Assembly (NCBI RefSeq): GCF_001865575.2
Contig: NZ_CP017562.2
Coordinates: forward strand, 2,232,001 to 2,296,000
From: Paraburkholderia sprentiae WSM5005
Lineage (GTDB): Bacteria; Pseudomonadota; Gammaproteobacteria; Burkholderiales; Burkholderiaceae
DNA length: 64,000 bases
Reading direction: 5' to 3'
Shown here: in pieces, positions 1 through 9,450 of the stretch
Numbering within the stretch: the first letter of the stretch is position 1
Layout of the letters: each line of letters starts with the position of its first letter
Made by a program: the position numbers and the translations under genes
The notes under the pieces: generated by a model
Told to the model about the DNA's origin: nothing
What the model saw: only the letters and a program-made list of their open reading frames with translations
Databases searched by the model: none

Positions 1-1575
1 TTCCGGATGCCGCGACAGATAATCGGCCAGCGTGCGCAGCGAGGCCGCGGTGCGCGTCAATTCACGCATCGCGTCTTCCGTCGATTGCTGTAGCGACGAG
101 TCGGGCTGCAGCGCGGCATTCGCGGAGTCGAGCGTGGATTGCGCGGACAGCAGCGTGTCGCGCGCTTTCGGCATGACCTGCGTGTTGAGCTGCCCGAGCA
201 TCGCGTTGGTCGTACGCAGCGTCGAGCGCGCGTCGTTGCCGATGTCCTCGAACGGTACGTTGTTGATTTTGGCGAGCAGACGCGTGACCGAGTCCTGCAG
301 CGATTGCAGCGTGCGCGGAGTCGCAGGCATTTCGGGCGGCGTCTTGCTCCAGTCGATCGACGCATTCGGCGCGTCGGGGAAATAGTCCAGCGCGAGATAC
401 TGCTGTCCGGTCAACAGATTGCCGCTTCTCAACTGGAAGCGGAAGCCGTGCCCGACCAGGTAGTTCGCGAGCCCGCGCGGGTCGCGCGTGATGCGTCCGC
501 CGGCACCGTCGTTCTGATAGCGCGACGTGAAGCGCTCCGGATAGATATTGATCTCGACGGGAATGCTGAAACGGCGGTTGGCCGGATCGAAGCGCGTATA
601 GATCGCCGTCACTTCGCCGATCACGACGCCGCGAAAATCGACCGGCGCGCCAACCGTCAGACCGCGCACGGAATCCGTGAAATTCACGACGTATTTGTCG
701 GCGATGCGATCGCGCAGCTTCATCGCGTCGGCGCGCGTGTCGTACAGCTGGAACGGGGTGCTGCTATCGGCGCTCGTCTCGACCCGCGAGTCGGGCGGCG
801 ACTCGAACGCCACCCCGCCGATGATGATCGATACGATCGACTGAGTTTCGACGCGCAAGCCGCTGCTGTCGAACGCCATGTCGACACCGCTGGCGTGCCA
901 GAAGCGCGTGTCGGATCTCACGAAGCGGTCGTACGGTTCATTGATGAAGACCTTCACGGTGACGCCACGGCCGTCCGGGTCCAACTGGTACGACGCGACC
1001 TGGCCCACCTGAATTCGGCGGAAAAACACGGGCGTCCCCACGTCGAGCGAGCCGAGCCCAATTCCGTGCAACGTGTACGCGTGCCCCGGCACGTCGCTCG
1101 CGATCACGGGCGGCGCCTCGAGGCCGACGAAAGTGCGGCCCGCCTTCTGCGAATCGCCGAAGTCGACGTCGATATACGAGCCAGACAGCAGCGTGCCTAG
1201 CCCCGAGACCGTACCTCCCGAAATGCGCGGGCGCACGACCCAGAAGCGCGTGTTGTCGACAAGCAGTTCCGACACATCGCGCGTCACCTCGGCCTTGGCC
1301 ACGACGCGCTTGTGGTCCGGCGCCAGCGAGACGGCTTCGACCACGCCGATATCGACGTCCTTGAACTTGAGCTTCGTCTTGCCCGCTTCGAGGCCCTCCC
1401 CCGTCTTGAAGCTGATGCTGATCTGCTCGCCGCGCTCCATCACGGCCTTCACCGCCAGCCAACCGCCAATCAGTACCGCGACGATCGGCACCAGCCAGAC
1501 GACTTGCATTCGCCAGCGCGAGCGCGGCACCGGCTCCGCGGCTGGCAGATCGGGATCTTCATTCGGAGTGGACAC
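1..1575 (-). CDS. pqiB: PqiB-like MCE-domain intermembrane transport protein (3' end beyond window)
   Basis: Membrane-anchored periplasmic MCE protein of the PqiABC lipid-trafficking system, which builds a tunnel from inner towards outer membrane. About 525 codons are visible, and the C-terminus is cut off by the left edge. After a short cytoplasmic N-terminus there is one transmembrane helix (VVWLVPIVAVLIGGW), then repeated MCE domains recognisable by segments such as GLEAGKTKLKFKDVDIG, GSLDVGTPVFFRRIQVGQV and GLTVGAPVDFRGVVIGEV. I chose the GTG at 1575-1573 because it lies inside the last codons of pqiA (17-bp overlap), the usual translational coupling of this pair, and gives the expected N-terminus. 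Family knowledge: E. coli PqiB is about 546 aa, so only a short tail is missing. pqiC would be expected just outside the window. Confidence 0.9.
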   Translation of the reverse strand, partial: MSTPNEDPDLPAAEPVPRSRWRMQVVWLVPIVAVLIGGWLAVKAVMERGEQISISFKTGEGLEAGKTKLKFKDVDIGVVEAVSLAPDHKRVVAKAEVTRDVSELLVDNTRFWVVRPRISGGTVSGLGTLLSGSYIDVDFGDSQKAGRTFVGLEAPPVIASDVPGHAYTLHGIGLGSLDVGTPVFFRRIQVGQVASYQLDPDGRGVTVKVFINEPYDRFVRSDTRFWHASGVDMAFDSSGLRVETQSIVSIIIGGVAFESPPDSRVETSADSSTPFQLYDTRADAMKLRDRIADKYVVNFTDSVRGLTVGAPVDFRGVVIGEVTAIYTRFDPANRRFSIPVEINIYPERFTSRYQNDGAGGRITRDPRGLANYLVGHGFRFQLRSGNLLTGQQYLALDYFPDAPNASIDWSKTPPEMPATPRTLQSLQDSVTRLLAKINNVPFEDIGNDARSTLRTTNAMLGQLNTQVMPKARDTLLSAQSTLDSANAALQPDSSLQQSTEDAMRELTRTAASLRTLADYLSRHPE

Positions 1576-2839
1576 GGTTTGCCTCCAAAGCGTCCCACAT
1601 CAGGCGCGGATCGAACGACATCGCCGCGAGCAGCGTCAGCACGACGACCGCGCCGAACGCGATCGCCGCCGGCCCGGCCTTGATCGTCGCCAGCGCCTGA
1701 AACTGCACCAGCGCGACCAGCATCGTGATCACATAGATATCGAGCATCGACCATCGCCCGACCAGCTCGATCACGCGATAGATCCGCGCGCGCTGACCCG
1801 GCAGCCATTGCGAACGAAACTGCGTCGACACCGCGAGATACACGAGGCCGAGAATCTTCAGCATCGGCACGGCGATGCTCGCGATGAACACGAGCAGCGC
1901 AAGCGGCCAGGAGCCCGATACCCACAGATAGACCACGCCGCTCATGATCGTGTCCTTCTGCGTGCCGAACAGCGAACTGGTGTCCATCACGGGCAGCACG
2001 TTCGCCGGAATGTAGAGCACCATCGCGGCGATCAGATACGCCCACGTCCGCGACAGGCTGGCGGGCTTGCGCTGATGCAACGGCGCCTTGCAGCGCGGAC
2101 AGACATGCCTGCCAGCGCCGCCGGGCTGCTTGAGCAGCAGACCGCATTCTTCGCATAGCACCAGTCCGTAAGCGGACGCGGTCATGGCGTTGCGGCGCAA
2201 GCGCAGCGGCGGCAATCGAAATGCTCGGGCGCCGCCTCTCTCGGTGATGCGCGCCCACACCTCGCGCGGATCGAACGTCGCCGACGCGGCCGCGAGCAGC
2301 AGCATCAGCGCGATGAACGACCACAGCGCGGTGCCCGGCACCACCTTCGCGATATGCGCGAGCTTGACGAGCGCGACCAGCAGGCCGAGGATCAGCACCT
2401 CGGTCATGCCCCAGGGCCGTGCGAGCTGAAACAGACGAAAGCCCTCGGGCGCGCGCCACGGCACGCGCCCGAAGTGCAGCGGCAGCAGCAGCCAGAGCAT
2501 CGCCACTGTCTGCACCACGGGCGTGACGATCGTCGTCAGGCCGACCAGTACCGCGAGCGGCCACGTGCCGTGGAGATACAGCAAGCGCACCGAACCCGCG
2601 AGGGTGGCCTGCACGATATGGCCGTTCAGCGACAGACCGACGATCGGAAACAGGTTCGAGATCACGAGCAGCACCGCGGACGCGCACGTGAAGGCAAGCG
2701 CACGCTCGGGTCCGTTCGAGCGCCCTCGTCTGAGCTCCGCGCGGCAACGCCGGCAGCGTAACGCACCGCCGGCGGCGGGCGGCGCGCCGAGCTGAAGCAG
2801 GTCGCACTCTTCGCAGGCGATGAGCTCGTTGCGCTTCAT
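1559..2839 (-). CDS. pqiA: PqiA-like inner-membrane protein
   Basis: Integral inner-membrane partner of PqiB in the PqiABC envelope system. The 426-aa protein is an internal duplication. Each half begins with a zinc-ribbon-like CxxC...CxxC motif (CEECDLLQ...CRRCRAE near residues 9-36; CEECGLLL...CPRCKAP near 212-240) followed by about four hydrophobic helices, the classic two-module PqiA layout. The start codon overlaps the stop of the outer-membrane factor gene (ATGA), and the end overlaps pqiB, so it sits in one polycistron with the upstream RND efflux genes. The function in lipid transport or membrane-stress defence is known for the family. Cooperation with the efflux pump is only suggested by the overlap. 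Confidence 0.92.
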   Translation of the reverse strand: MKRNELIACEECDLLQLGAPPAAGGALRCRRCRAELRRGRSNGPERALAFTCASAVLLVISNLFPIVGLSLNGHIVQATLAGSVRLLYLHGTWPLAVLVGLTTIVTPVVQTVAMLWLLLPLHFGRVPWRAPEGFRLFQLARPWGMTEVLILGLLVALVKLAHIAKVVPGTALWSFIALMLLLAAASATFDPREVWARITERGGARAFRLPPLRLRRNAMTASAYGLVLCEECGLLLKQPGGAGRHVCPRCKAPLHQRKPASLSRTWAYLIAAMVLYIPANVLPVMDTSSLFGTQKDTIMSGVVYLWVSGSWPLALLVFIASIAVPMLKILGLVYLAVSTQFRSQWLPGQRARIYRVIELVGRWSMLDIYVITMLVALVQFQALATIKAGPAAIAFGAVVVLTLLAAMSFDPRLMWDALEANRVHSE

Positions 2840-4359
2840 CTCGCCTCCACTGCGGCCGAAAGTCCGGCCGGCGCGGGCGTGTTCTGCGAGACCGGCGCCA
2901 TCGCCGGCGTCGTTTGCTCCGCGGGCGGCGGCACCGTGCGTTTTTCCGCCTCGAGCACCCAGCCGCCGCCCATCGCCTTGTAGAGCGTGACGAACGCGAT
3001 CAGCACCGCGCCCTGGGTTTGCGTATAGCTGAGTTGCGCGTTGAACAGACTCCGCTCCGCATCGAGCACTTCGATGTAACTCGTATAGCCGCCTTCGTAA
3101 CGCTGCCGCGCGAGGTGCGCGTAAGTGTGCAGCGCCTCGACCTGGAGGTTTTGCGCATCGAGTGCCTGGTGCGTCTTCTGCACCGACACCAGCGCGTCCT
3201 CGACCTCCTGGAAGGCCACCTGGATCGACTTTTCGTACGAGTACAGCGCTTGCTGCTGGCGCGCTTCGGCCTGGTGCACCTGGCCGGTGATGTTGCCCGC
3301 CGTGAAGATCGGCTGCACGATGCTGCCGGCGAACGACCAGACCCGCGCGGGCCCGGTGAACAGGTTCGAGAACTGCGTGCTGACCGACCCGAACAGCCCC
3401 GTGAGCGAGATGGACGGGAAGTACAGCGCACGTGCCGCGCCGATCAGCGCGTTTTGCGCGACCAGCGCCTGCTCGGCCTCCAGCAGGTCGGGACGGCGTT
3501 CGAGCAGATCGGACGGCAGCCCCTCGGGAATCTGCGGCGCGCCCATCTGCGCCAGTTCACGGCCGCGCAGAATCGCGCCGGGATTCTGGCCGATCAATAC
3601 CGACAGCGCGTCTTCCTGCTGGGCGATCTGCGCTTCGATCTGCGGCACCGTGACCCGGGCGGCTTCATACTCCGACTGGCTCTGCGCGAGCTCCATCTGC
3701 GAGACCTCGCCGCCGCGGAAGCGGGCCTCGAAAACGCGCACCGATTCCGCGCGGCTGTCCACGGTCTCCTTCGCGATGTCGAGCTGCCGGTCCAGACTGC
3801 GCAGATTGATGTAGCCCGAAGCAACCGAGCCGACCAGTGTCAGAATCGTGGCGCGGCGGCCCTCTTCGCTCGCGAGCAGATTCGCGCGCGCCGCCTCGGT
3901 TTCCCGGCGCACCTTGCCGAACAGATCGATCTCCCAGGCCACCGACAGCGACGCGTCGAACTGGTTGTAGATGGGGCTCACGCCTCTGGGCAGCGGCACG
4001 CCTTCGTTCTGCGAGATGCGTTGACGCGACGCGTCGGCGCCCGCCGAGAGTTGTGGGAACAGCGCGGAACGCGTGGTCACGAACTGCCCCCGAAACTCGT
4101 CGACCCGCGCGGCCGCGACCTTCACGTCGCGATTGTCCTGCAGCGCGGCGGCGATCAGCTGATCGAGCACCGGGTCCTGAAACTGCTCCCACCAGGCGGC
4201 GTTGGCGATGCCCGCGGCCTCGCCCTGCGCGAAGCGATAGGTGGCTGGCACGTCCACCACGGGGCGCACGTAGTTGGGCCCGAGCAGGCACCCGCTGAGC
4301 CCGAGCAGCATGATGGATGCGAGCAATCGCGCCGGAGCCGTCGCTTGCATGTCATTCAC
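2836..4359 (-). CDS. NodT-family outer-membrane efflux lipoprotein
   Basis: Outer-membrane channel (TolC/OprM type) of the tripartite RND pump encoded with it. It has 507 aa, with a lipoprotein signal peptide ending in LSGC (Cys near residue 25) followed by LLGPNYVRP, the conserved N-terminus of NodT-family factors. Two outer-membrane-efflux-protein repeats follow, e.g. AAWWEQFQDPVLDQLIAAAL and the LLERRPDLLEAEQALVAQNA segment, with long coiled-coil helices. The Ala/Pro-rich tail is unstructured. The gene overlaps the permease by 8 bp upstream and pqiA by 4 bp downstream, so all should be co-translated. Confidence 0.93.
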   Translation of the reverse strand: MNDMQATAPARLLASIMLLGLSGCLLGPNYVRPVVDVPATYRFAQGEAAGIANAAWWEQFQDPVLDQLIAAALQDNRDVKVAAARVDEFRGQFVTTRSALFPQLSAGADASRQRISQNEGVPLPRGVSPIYNQFDASLSVAWEIDLFGKVRRETEAARANLLASEEGRRATILTLVGSVASGYINLRSLDRQLDIAKETVDSRAESVRVFEARFRGGEVSQMELAQSQSEYEAARVTVPQIEAQIAQQEDALSVLIGQNPGAILRGRELAQMGAPQIPEGLPSDLLERRPDLLEAEQALVAQNALIGAARALYFPSISLTGLFGSVSTQFSNLFTGPARVWSFAGSIVQPIFTAGNITGQVHQAEARQQQALYSYEKSIQVAFQEVEDALVSVQKTHQALDAQNLQVEALHTYAHLARQRYEGGYTSYIEVLDAERSLFNAQLSYTQTQGAVLIAFVTLYKAMGGGWVLEAEKRTVPPPAEQTTPAMAPVSQNTPAPAGLSAAVEAR

Positions 4360-7300
4360 CTTCCCGTGGCGCGGACGGTGCCTCGCTCGACGCGCCGGGC
4401 CCGGCCAACGTGGTGGGTTCGGGTCCTACGCCGCCGCTGGCCTGCACGTCCGGTTTCGGCTTTTTGCCGCCGCTCGCGCGCGAGGACATCGACTCCAGCA
4501 GGTAATAGAACATCGGGATGAAGAATACGGCGATCGCCGTCGCGCCCAGCATCCCGCCGATCACACCGGTGCCGATCGAATGGCGGCTGTTGGCCGACGC
4601 GCCCGTGGCAATCGCGAGCGGCACGCAACCGAGAATGAACGCGAGCGAGGTCATCACGATCGGCCGCAGCCGCTCTTCCGCCGCGGTCATCGTCGCGTCG
4701 AATACCGATGCGCCCGTTTCGCGATTGAGCACCGCGAATTCGAAGATCAGGATCGCGTTCTTCGCGGCGAGCGCGACCAGCATCGTCAGTCCGATCTGGA
4801 AGTAAACGTCGTTGGACAGGCCGCGCAGCATGATCGCGAGCAGCGCGCCGAATAGCGCGAACGGCACCGCCATCAGCACGCCGAACGGCAGCGTCCACTT
4901 CTCGTACTGCGCGGCGAGGATCAGGAACACCATCACGAGACCGAACACGAAGACGAGCCCGGATGTGCCGCCCGACTGTCGTTCCTCGAATGCCTCGCCG
5001 CTCCACGCGACGTCGTAGCCTTCCGGCATTTGCGCGGCGATCTGTTCCAGCGTCGCGATCACCTGTCCGGAGCTGTAGCCCGGCGCGGCATTCGCCGTGA
5101 CCTTGATAGCCGGGAAATTATTAAATCGCGTGACGAGGTCCGGGCCCGTCACAAAGCGGTAGCTCGCCACCGACTTGATCGGCACCATCGTGCCGTTCCT
5201 GCTGCGCACGAAGATCTGATCGAGGTCGGTGGGCTTCAGCCGATACGACGGCTCGGCCTGCAGAATCACCTGCCACAGCCGGCTCGAACGATTGAACTGC
5301 GATACGTACAGCGAACCGAACATCGTCTGCATCGCGCTATAGACGTCTTCGACCGGCACGCCGAGCGTCTCCGACTTGTCGCGATCCACGTCGACCAGCA
5401 GTTGCCGCGACGACGCATTGAACGTCATCGTGACGCCGGTCAGCTCCTTGCGCGCCCGCGCTTTCTGCACGAACTGGTCGGCCACGCCCGCGAGCTGTGC
5501 GATGGAAGCATCCCCCTTGCTCTGAAGCCACACCTCCGTGCCGCCTGTCGTGCCGAGCCCCGGAATAGACGGCGGGTTGACCGGCAGAATAATGCCCTCC
5601 TGCACGTTCGCGAAGTGGCGATACGCGTCGAGCAGCACCGCGCGCGCGTTCTGCGTCGCGCGGTTGGCGCGCGTATAGCGTTCGTCGAAGCTCTTCAGAC
5701 CGACGAAGAAGGTGCCGGCATTGTTCTTGTTCTGGCTGTCGAGCAGGCTGAAACCATCGACCGTGGTGATGCTGCCAACCGCCTCCTGTTTCATGAAATA
5801 GTCAGTGATGACTTGCGACACCTGGCCGGTGCGGTCGAGGCTAGCCGCATCCGGCATGATGACCGCGCCGAGCAGATAACCCTGGTCTTCAGGCGGCAGG
5901 AACGCCGACGGAATCGAGCGCATCATCAGCACCGCCAGCACGATCATCGCCGCGAAGAACACGAGCCCCATGACAAAGCGCTTGATGATGAGCTTGACCG
6001 CGCGTGAATAGCCCGACGTCATGCGGGCGAACTGATTGTCGAACCAGCGGAAAAAACCCTTCTTCTCGTGGTGCGCGCTTTTCAGCAGCAATGCGGCGAG
6101 CGCCGGTGACAAGGTCAGTGCGACGATGCCGGACAGCACCACCGAAATCGCAATCGTGATCGCGAACTGCTTGTACATCTGACCGGTGATGCCGCCGAGA
6201 AACGCGACCGGCACGAACACCGCGCACAACACCAGCACGATCGCCACGACTGGCCCGGCGACTTCGTCCATCGCCTGTTTCGAGGCCGCTTTCGGCGAGA
6301 GCTTGTGCACCGTTATGTTGCGTTCAACGTTCTCGATCACGACGATCGCATCATCGACGACGATACCGATCGCGAGCACCATGCCGAACAAGGTCAGCAT
6401 GTTGATCGAAAAGCCCAGCGGCAGCATGAACATGCAGGTGCCGACGATCGACACCGGCACCGCGATGATCGGAATCAGCGTCGCGCGAAGGCTTTGCAGG
6501 AATACGAACACGACGATCACGACGAGCACCAGCGCTTCGAAGAACGTATGGATCACGTCCGAGATCGACGCGCGCGTGAACTCGGTCGTGTCCATCGCGA
6601 TTTCGTAGCTCATGCCTTCCGGAAACGACTTCTTCAGCTCCGCGAGTGTCGCGCGCACCTGCTTTGCCACGTCGAGCGCATTGGCGCCCGGCTGCTGATA
6701 CACCGCGAGCACGGTGGCCGGCTTGCCCTGGAAGCGGCTGCGAATCGAGTAGTCTTTCTGGCCGAGCTCGGCGCGGCCGATGTCCTTGAGCCGCACGATC
6801 GCCGCGCCGCCGCTCGCGGCGCGCACGATGATGTTGTCGAACTGCGAAGGCTCGGCGAGGCGCCCCGTGGTCGTGACCGCGAACGATTGCTGGACCGCTC
6901 CGCTGGTCGGCGACTGTCCGATACTGCCCACCGCGAACTGCTGGTTCTGGTTCGCGACGACCCGTTGCACGTCGGCGGCCGTCACGCCCAGCTGGGCCAT
7001 CCGGTCGGGCTTCAGCCAGATCCGCATCGCGTAGTCCGGATTGCCGAAGATACTCGACTGGTTCGCGCCCGGAATCCGCTTGATCGCGTCAAGCACATAG
7101 ATGTTCGTAAAGTTCGCGATATACGTCGAATCGTAGCGGTTGGCGGGCGAATAGATCGCGATCACCATCATGAACGCCTGCGACTTTTTCTGTACCTGAA
7201 TGCCCTGCGCCTGTACCGATTGCGGCAGTTGCGGCAGCGCCAGATTCACGCGGTTCTGCACGTCGACCTGGGCCAGTTCGGGGTTCGTGCCGATCTGGAA

Positions 7301-7585
7301 GTACACGTTGAGCGTCATACTGCCGGTCGACGAACTGGACGAGTTCATGTAGATCATGTTGTCCGCGCCATTGACCTGCTGCTCGATCGGCGCAGCGACG
7401 TTGTTCGCGACGACCTCGGCGCTGGCGCCCGGATAGGTCGCGGTCACCGTGATTTGCGGCGGCGTGATGTCGGGGTATTGCGCGATCGGCAGCGAGAACA
7501 TCGCCAATGCGCCGCCGAGCGTGATGACGATCGAAATGACCGACGCGAAAATCGGCCGATCGATGCAGTAGCGCGAAATGTTCAT
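4352..7585 (-). CDS. RND multidrug efflux permease, HAE1 family
   Basis: Inner-membrane proton-driven exporter of the AcrB/MexB type. The 1077-aa length is usual for the family. It begins MNISRYCIDRPIFASV, the typical amphipathic helix leading into TM1. It carries the large periplasmic porter loops and the TM4 segment GMVLAIGIVVDDAIVVIENVERN with the paired aspartates used for proton translocation. The C-terminal half repeats the fold. The substrate cannot be told from sequence, though HAE1 pumps usually export hydrophobic or amphiphilic drugs and solvents. It lies between the adaptor (13 bp upstream) and the outer-membrane factor (8-bp overlap). Confidence 0.95.
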   Translation of the reverse strand: MNISRYCIDRPIFASVISIVITLGGALAMFSLPIAQYPDITPPQITVTATYPGASAEVVANNVAAPIEQQVNGADNMIYMNSSSSSTGSMTLNVYFQIGTNPELAQVDVQNRVNLALPQLPQSVQAQGIQVQKKSQAFMMVIAIYSPANRYDSTYIANFTNIYVLDAIKRIPGANQSSIFGNPDYAMRIWLKPDRMAQLGVTAADVQRVVANQNQQFAVGSIGQSPTSGAVQQSFAVTTTGRLAEPSQFDNIIVRAASGGAAIVRLKDIGRAELGQKDYSIRSRFQGKPATVLAVYQQPGANALDVAKQVRATLAELKKSFPEGMSYEIAMDTTEFTRASISDVIHTFFEALVLVVIVVFVFLQSLRATLIPIIAVPVSIVGTCMFMLPLGFSINMLTLFGMVLAIGIVVDDAIVVIENVERNITVHKLSPKAASKQAMDEVAGPVVAIVLVLCAVFVPVAFLGGITGQMYKQFAITIAISVVLSGIVALTLSPALAALLLKSAHHEKKGFFRWFDNQFARMTSGYSRAVKLIIKRFVMGLVFFAAMIVLAVLMMRSIPSAFLPPEDQGYLLGAVIMPDAASLDRTGQVSQVITDYFMKQEAVGSITTVDGFSLLDSQNKNNAGTFFVGLKSFDERYTRANRATQNARAVLLDAYRHFANVQEGIILPVNPPSIPGLGTTGGTEVWLQSKGDASIAQLAGVADQFVQKARARKELTGVTMTFNASSRQLLVDVDRDKSETLGVPVEDVYSAMQTMFGSLYVSQFNRSSRLWQVILQAEPSYRLKPTDLDQIFVRSRNGTMVPIKSVASYRFVTGPDLVTRFNNFPAIKVTANAAPGYSSGQVIATLEQIAAQMPEGYDVAWSGEAFEERQSGGTSGLVFVFGLVMVFLILAAQYEKWTLPFGVLMAVPFALFGALLAIMLRGLSNDVYFQIGLTMLVALAAKNAILIFEFAVLNRETGASVFDATMTAAEERLRPIVMTSLAFILGCVPLAIATGASANSRHSIGTGVIGGMLGATAIAVFFIPMFYYLLESMSSRASGGKKPKPDVQASGGVGPEPTTLAGPGASSEAPSAPREGE

Positions 7586-7598
7586 GGCGGCTGCCCCG

Positions 7599-8825
7599 TC
7601 ACTCGGCGGCGGGCGCTGCCGCGGCGCCTTGCGATGCAGCCGTCGCCACGGCCGCCACGGATTTGATGATTTTCAGCCGTGAATCCGCGGTAACGCGCTG
7701 CGCACCGTCCACGACGATGCGCTCGCCCGCCTTGAGTCCGTCCGAAACGAACCAGTTATCGCCCTGCCAGTCGCCGACCTCGACGACACGCTGATGCGCC
7801 TTCGAGTCGCTATCGACGACCCACACGAAGTGGCTCTTCGCGCCCTGCAACACCGCGCGCTGCGGCACGAGCGTCGCGTTGGGCCGGATCGCGCCGGAAA
7901 CGCGGGCCCGCACGAACTGGCCGGGGCGCAGCGTGCCCTTCGGGTTTTCGAAGGCCGCGCGCACGAGGAAGGTTCCCGTTTCCGTATTGAACGCCGGATT
8001 CGCGAAGTCGATCTGGCCTTGCTCGGCATAGGCCGAGCCATCGGCGAGAATCAGATGCACCGTGAAATCGTTGTGCGCAGGAAATCGGAGATGTCCTGCC
8101 GCAATGTCGTCCCGATACTTCAGCATCTCGTTCTCGGAGATGCTGAAGTTCACCCACATCGGATCAAGCTGGTACACGAAGGTCAGCAAACCGTTCGAGG
8201 TCGCCGTCACGTAGCTGCCATCCTGCTGACGCGCGAAACTCGACAGGCCGTTCAGCGGCGACTTGATCGTCGTGTAGCCGAGGTTCAGCAGCGCCGTGTC
8301 GACTTCCCCCTGGGCGGCGATCACCGCGGCGGCGCTTTGCTTCTCGTTGCCGAGCGCATCGTCGAGATCTTTCTTGCTCAACGCGTTCTGCGCCGCCAGC
8401 GGCTCCACGCGCGCGAGATTGGCCTTGGCGACTTCGAGGCGCGCCTGCTGCTGCGCCAGTTGGCCCTTCGCGGTCTGAAGCGCGGCCTCGAACGGCTTGC
8501 GGTCCATCTGGAACATCGTTTGTCCCGTCTTGACCACCGCGCCTTCGGTGTACATGCGCTTGTCGAGGAAGCCGTCCACCCGCGAGCGGATCTCGACTTC
8601 ACGCGAACTCTGCGTTTGCGCGGTGAATTCGAAGTCGACCGGCGTGTCCTGTTGCGTGACCGTCATCACGGTCACTTCCGGCGTGGCGGCGACCGGCGCC
8701 GGAGCAGGTTTCTTGCACGACGCCAGCAGCGTGAGCAGCACCAGCGCCGCGACGACGGCGAGCAACGTAACAGCGCCGCGAGAATCCGGCCGCGGCGAGG
8801 CCAGGGACACGGGGACGGTTTTCAT
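7599..8825 (-). CDS. RND efflux periplasmic adaptor (membrane fusion protein)
   Basis: Periplasmic adaptor linking the RND permease to the outer-membrane channel. It has 408 aa. The N-terminal hydrophobic segment ends in a lipobox (LLASC), so it is probably a lipoprotein anchored in the inner membrane. The order is beta-barrel/lipoyl half-motif (EIRSRVDGFLDKRMYTEGAVVKTGQTMFQMD), alpha-helical hairpin (QTAKGQLAQQQARLEVAKAN), second lipoyl half and membrane-proximal domain, as in AcrA/MexA. It starts 16 bp after the small exported protein gene and is followed at 13 bp by the permease, so it is part of the same operon. Confidence 0.94.
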   Translation of the reverse strand: MKTVPVSLASPRPDSRGAVTLLAVVAALVLLTLLASCKKPAPAPVAATPEVTVMTVTQQDTPVDFEFTAQTQSSREVEIRSRVDGFLDKRMYTEGAVVKTGQTMFQMDRKPFEAALQTAKGQLAQQQARLEVAKANLARVEPLAAQNALSKKDLDDALGNEKQSAAAVIAAQGEVDTALLNLGYTTIKSPLNGLSSFARQQDGSYVTATSNGLLTFVYQLDPMWVNFSISENEMLKYRDDIAAGHLRFPAHNDFTVHLILADGSAYAEQGQIDFANPAFNTETGTFLVRAAFENPKGTLRPGQFVRARVSGAIRPNATLVPQRAVLQGAKSHFVWVVDSDSKAHQRVVEVGDWQGDNWFVSDGLKAGERIVVDGAQRVTADSRLKIIKSVAAVATAASQGAAAAPAAE

Positions 8826-8841
8826 CGCGCACTCCGCCTGA

Positions 8842-9234
8842 TCATAAGGTCGTGCAATTGCCGAACAGCACGAAGGCGTCGTTTCTGTTCGCGATCGTCA
8901 GCGTCATCTCACCGTCCGCCGAATCGACGACCAGCGTCCAGCCAAAGCCCATCTCATTGCCAAGGACGAGCACCTGATCCGCGTCCTTGTTGACCGAGAG
9001 CATCGGCGTCGTGCGCGCGGGACCCTCGACGACGCGTTTGTCGAAGTCGAGAGTCAGGAACTTCGGCAGGCCGAGGTCCGCAGGCAACGAGCGCGCGCAG
9101 GCGATGCCCGGATCGCAGGCGTGCGCGTCGATCGTCGCGCAGACCAGCCGCTTGCTGCCGTCGAAGTCCGCCGCGCCCACCCGCAACGCAACGGTGCTGA
9201 GAAGAATCGCGAGACAAACCGAGCTTGATTTCAT
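8842..9234 (-). CDS. small exported protein, first gene of the efflux-pqi operon
   Basis: A 130-aa protein of unknown function. The ATG at 9234 is preferred over upstream in-frame starts because it has a GGGAG ribosome site about 8 nt upstream and begins directly with a signal peptide (MKSSSVCLAILLSTVALRVGA/ADFDG). The mature part is about 110 aa, with four cysteines (VCATIDAHACDPGIACA and the C-terminal GNC) that could form disulfides in the periplasm, and a beta-rich C-terminal half. It lies 16 bp upstream of the adaptor gene on the same strand. A copy of the GGACC-type motif (9412-9422) lies about 180 bp upstream. I do not recognise a named family. Confidence 0.75.
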   Translation of the reverse strand: MKSSSVCLAILLSTVALRVGAADFDGSKRLVCATIDAHACDPGIACARSLPADLGLPKFLTLDFDKRVVEGPARTTPMLSVNKDADQVLVLGNEMGFGWTLVVDSADGEMTLTIANRNDAFVLFGNCTTL

Positions 9235-9411
9235 CACGTGCGCTCCCGCTTTCATCCTTGAACATCGCCGCACCGCGCGCAGCGCCTGGCGCACGCCGAC
9301 GCATGCACGCACCGCGCACCGTTCGGTCCCGCGTGCAGTGCAGCGCAGTCTGCGTTCGGTTCGACGCCGTGGCTGAGTTCAGTCTGGTGGCCCGAAGAAG
9401 CGGCGACAATC

Positions 9412-9422
9412 GGACCTTGGTC
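9412..9422. promoter_or_regulatory. GGACC-type motif, copy a
   Basis: GGACCTTGGTC followed by TCATATCG. One of four copies of the consensus GGACCWWRGTC found between 9.4 and 14.5 kb, all in intergenic DNA near the FixJ-type system. The core GACC-N2-RGTC is partly palindromic. This copy lies between the stand-alone receiver gene and the efflux-operon leader gene. Function as a regulator binding site is inferred. Confidence 0.45.
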
Positions 9423-9450
9423 TCATATCGTCCGGTGCGATGACGCACCC

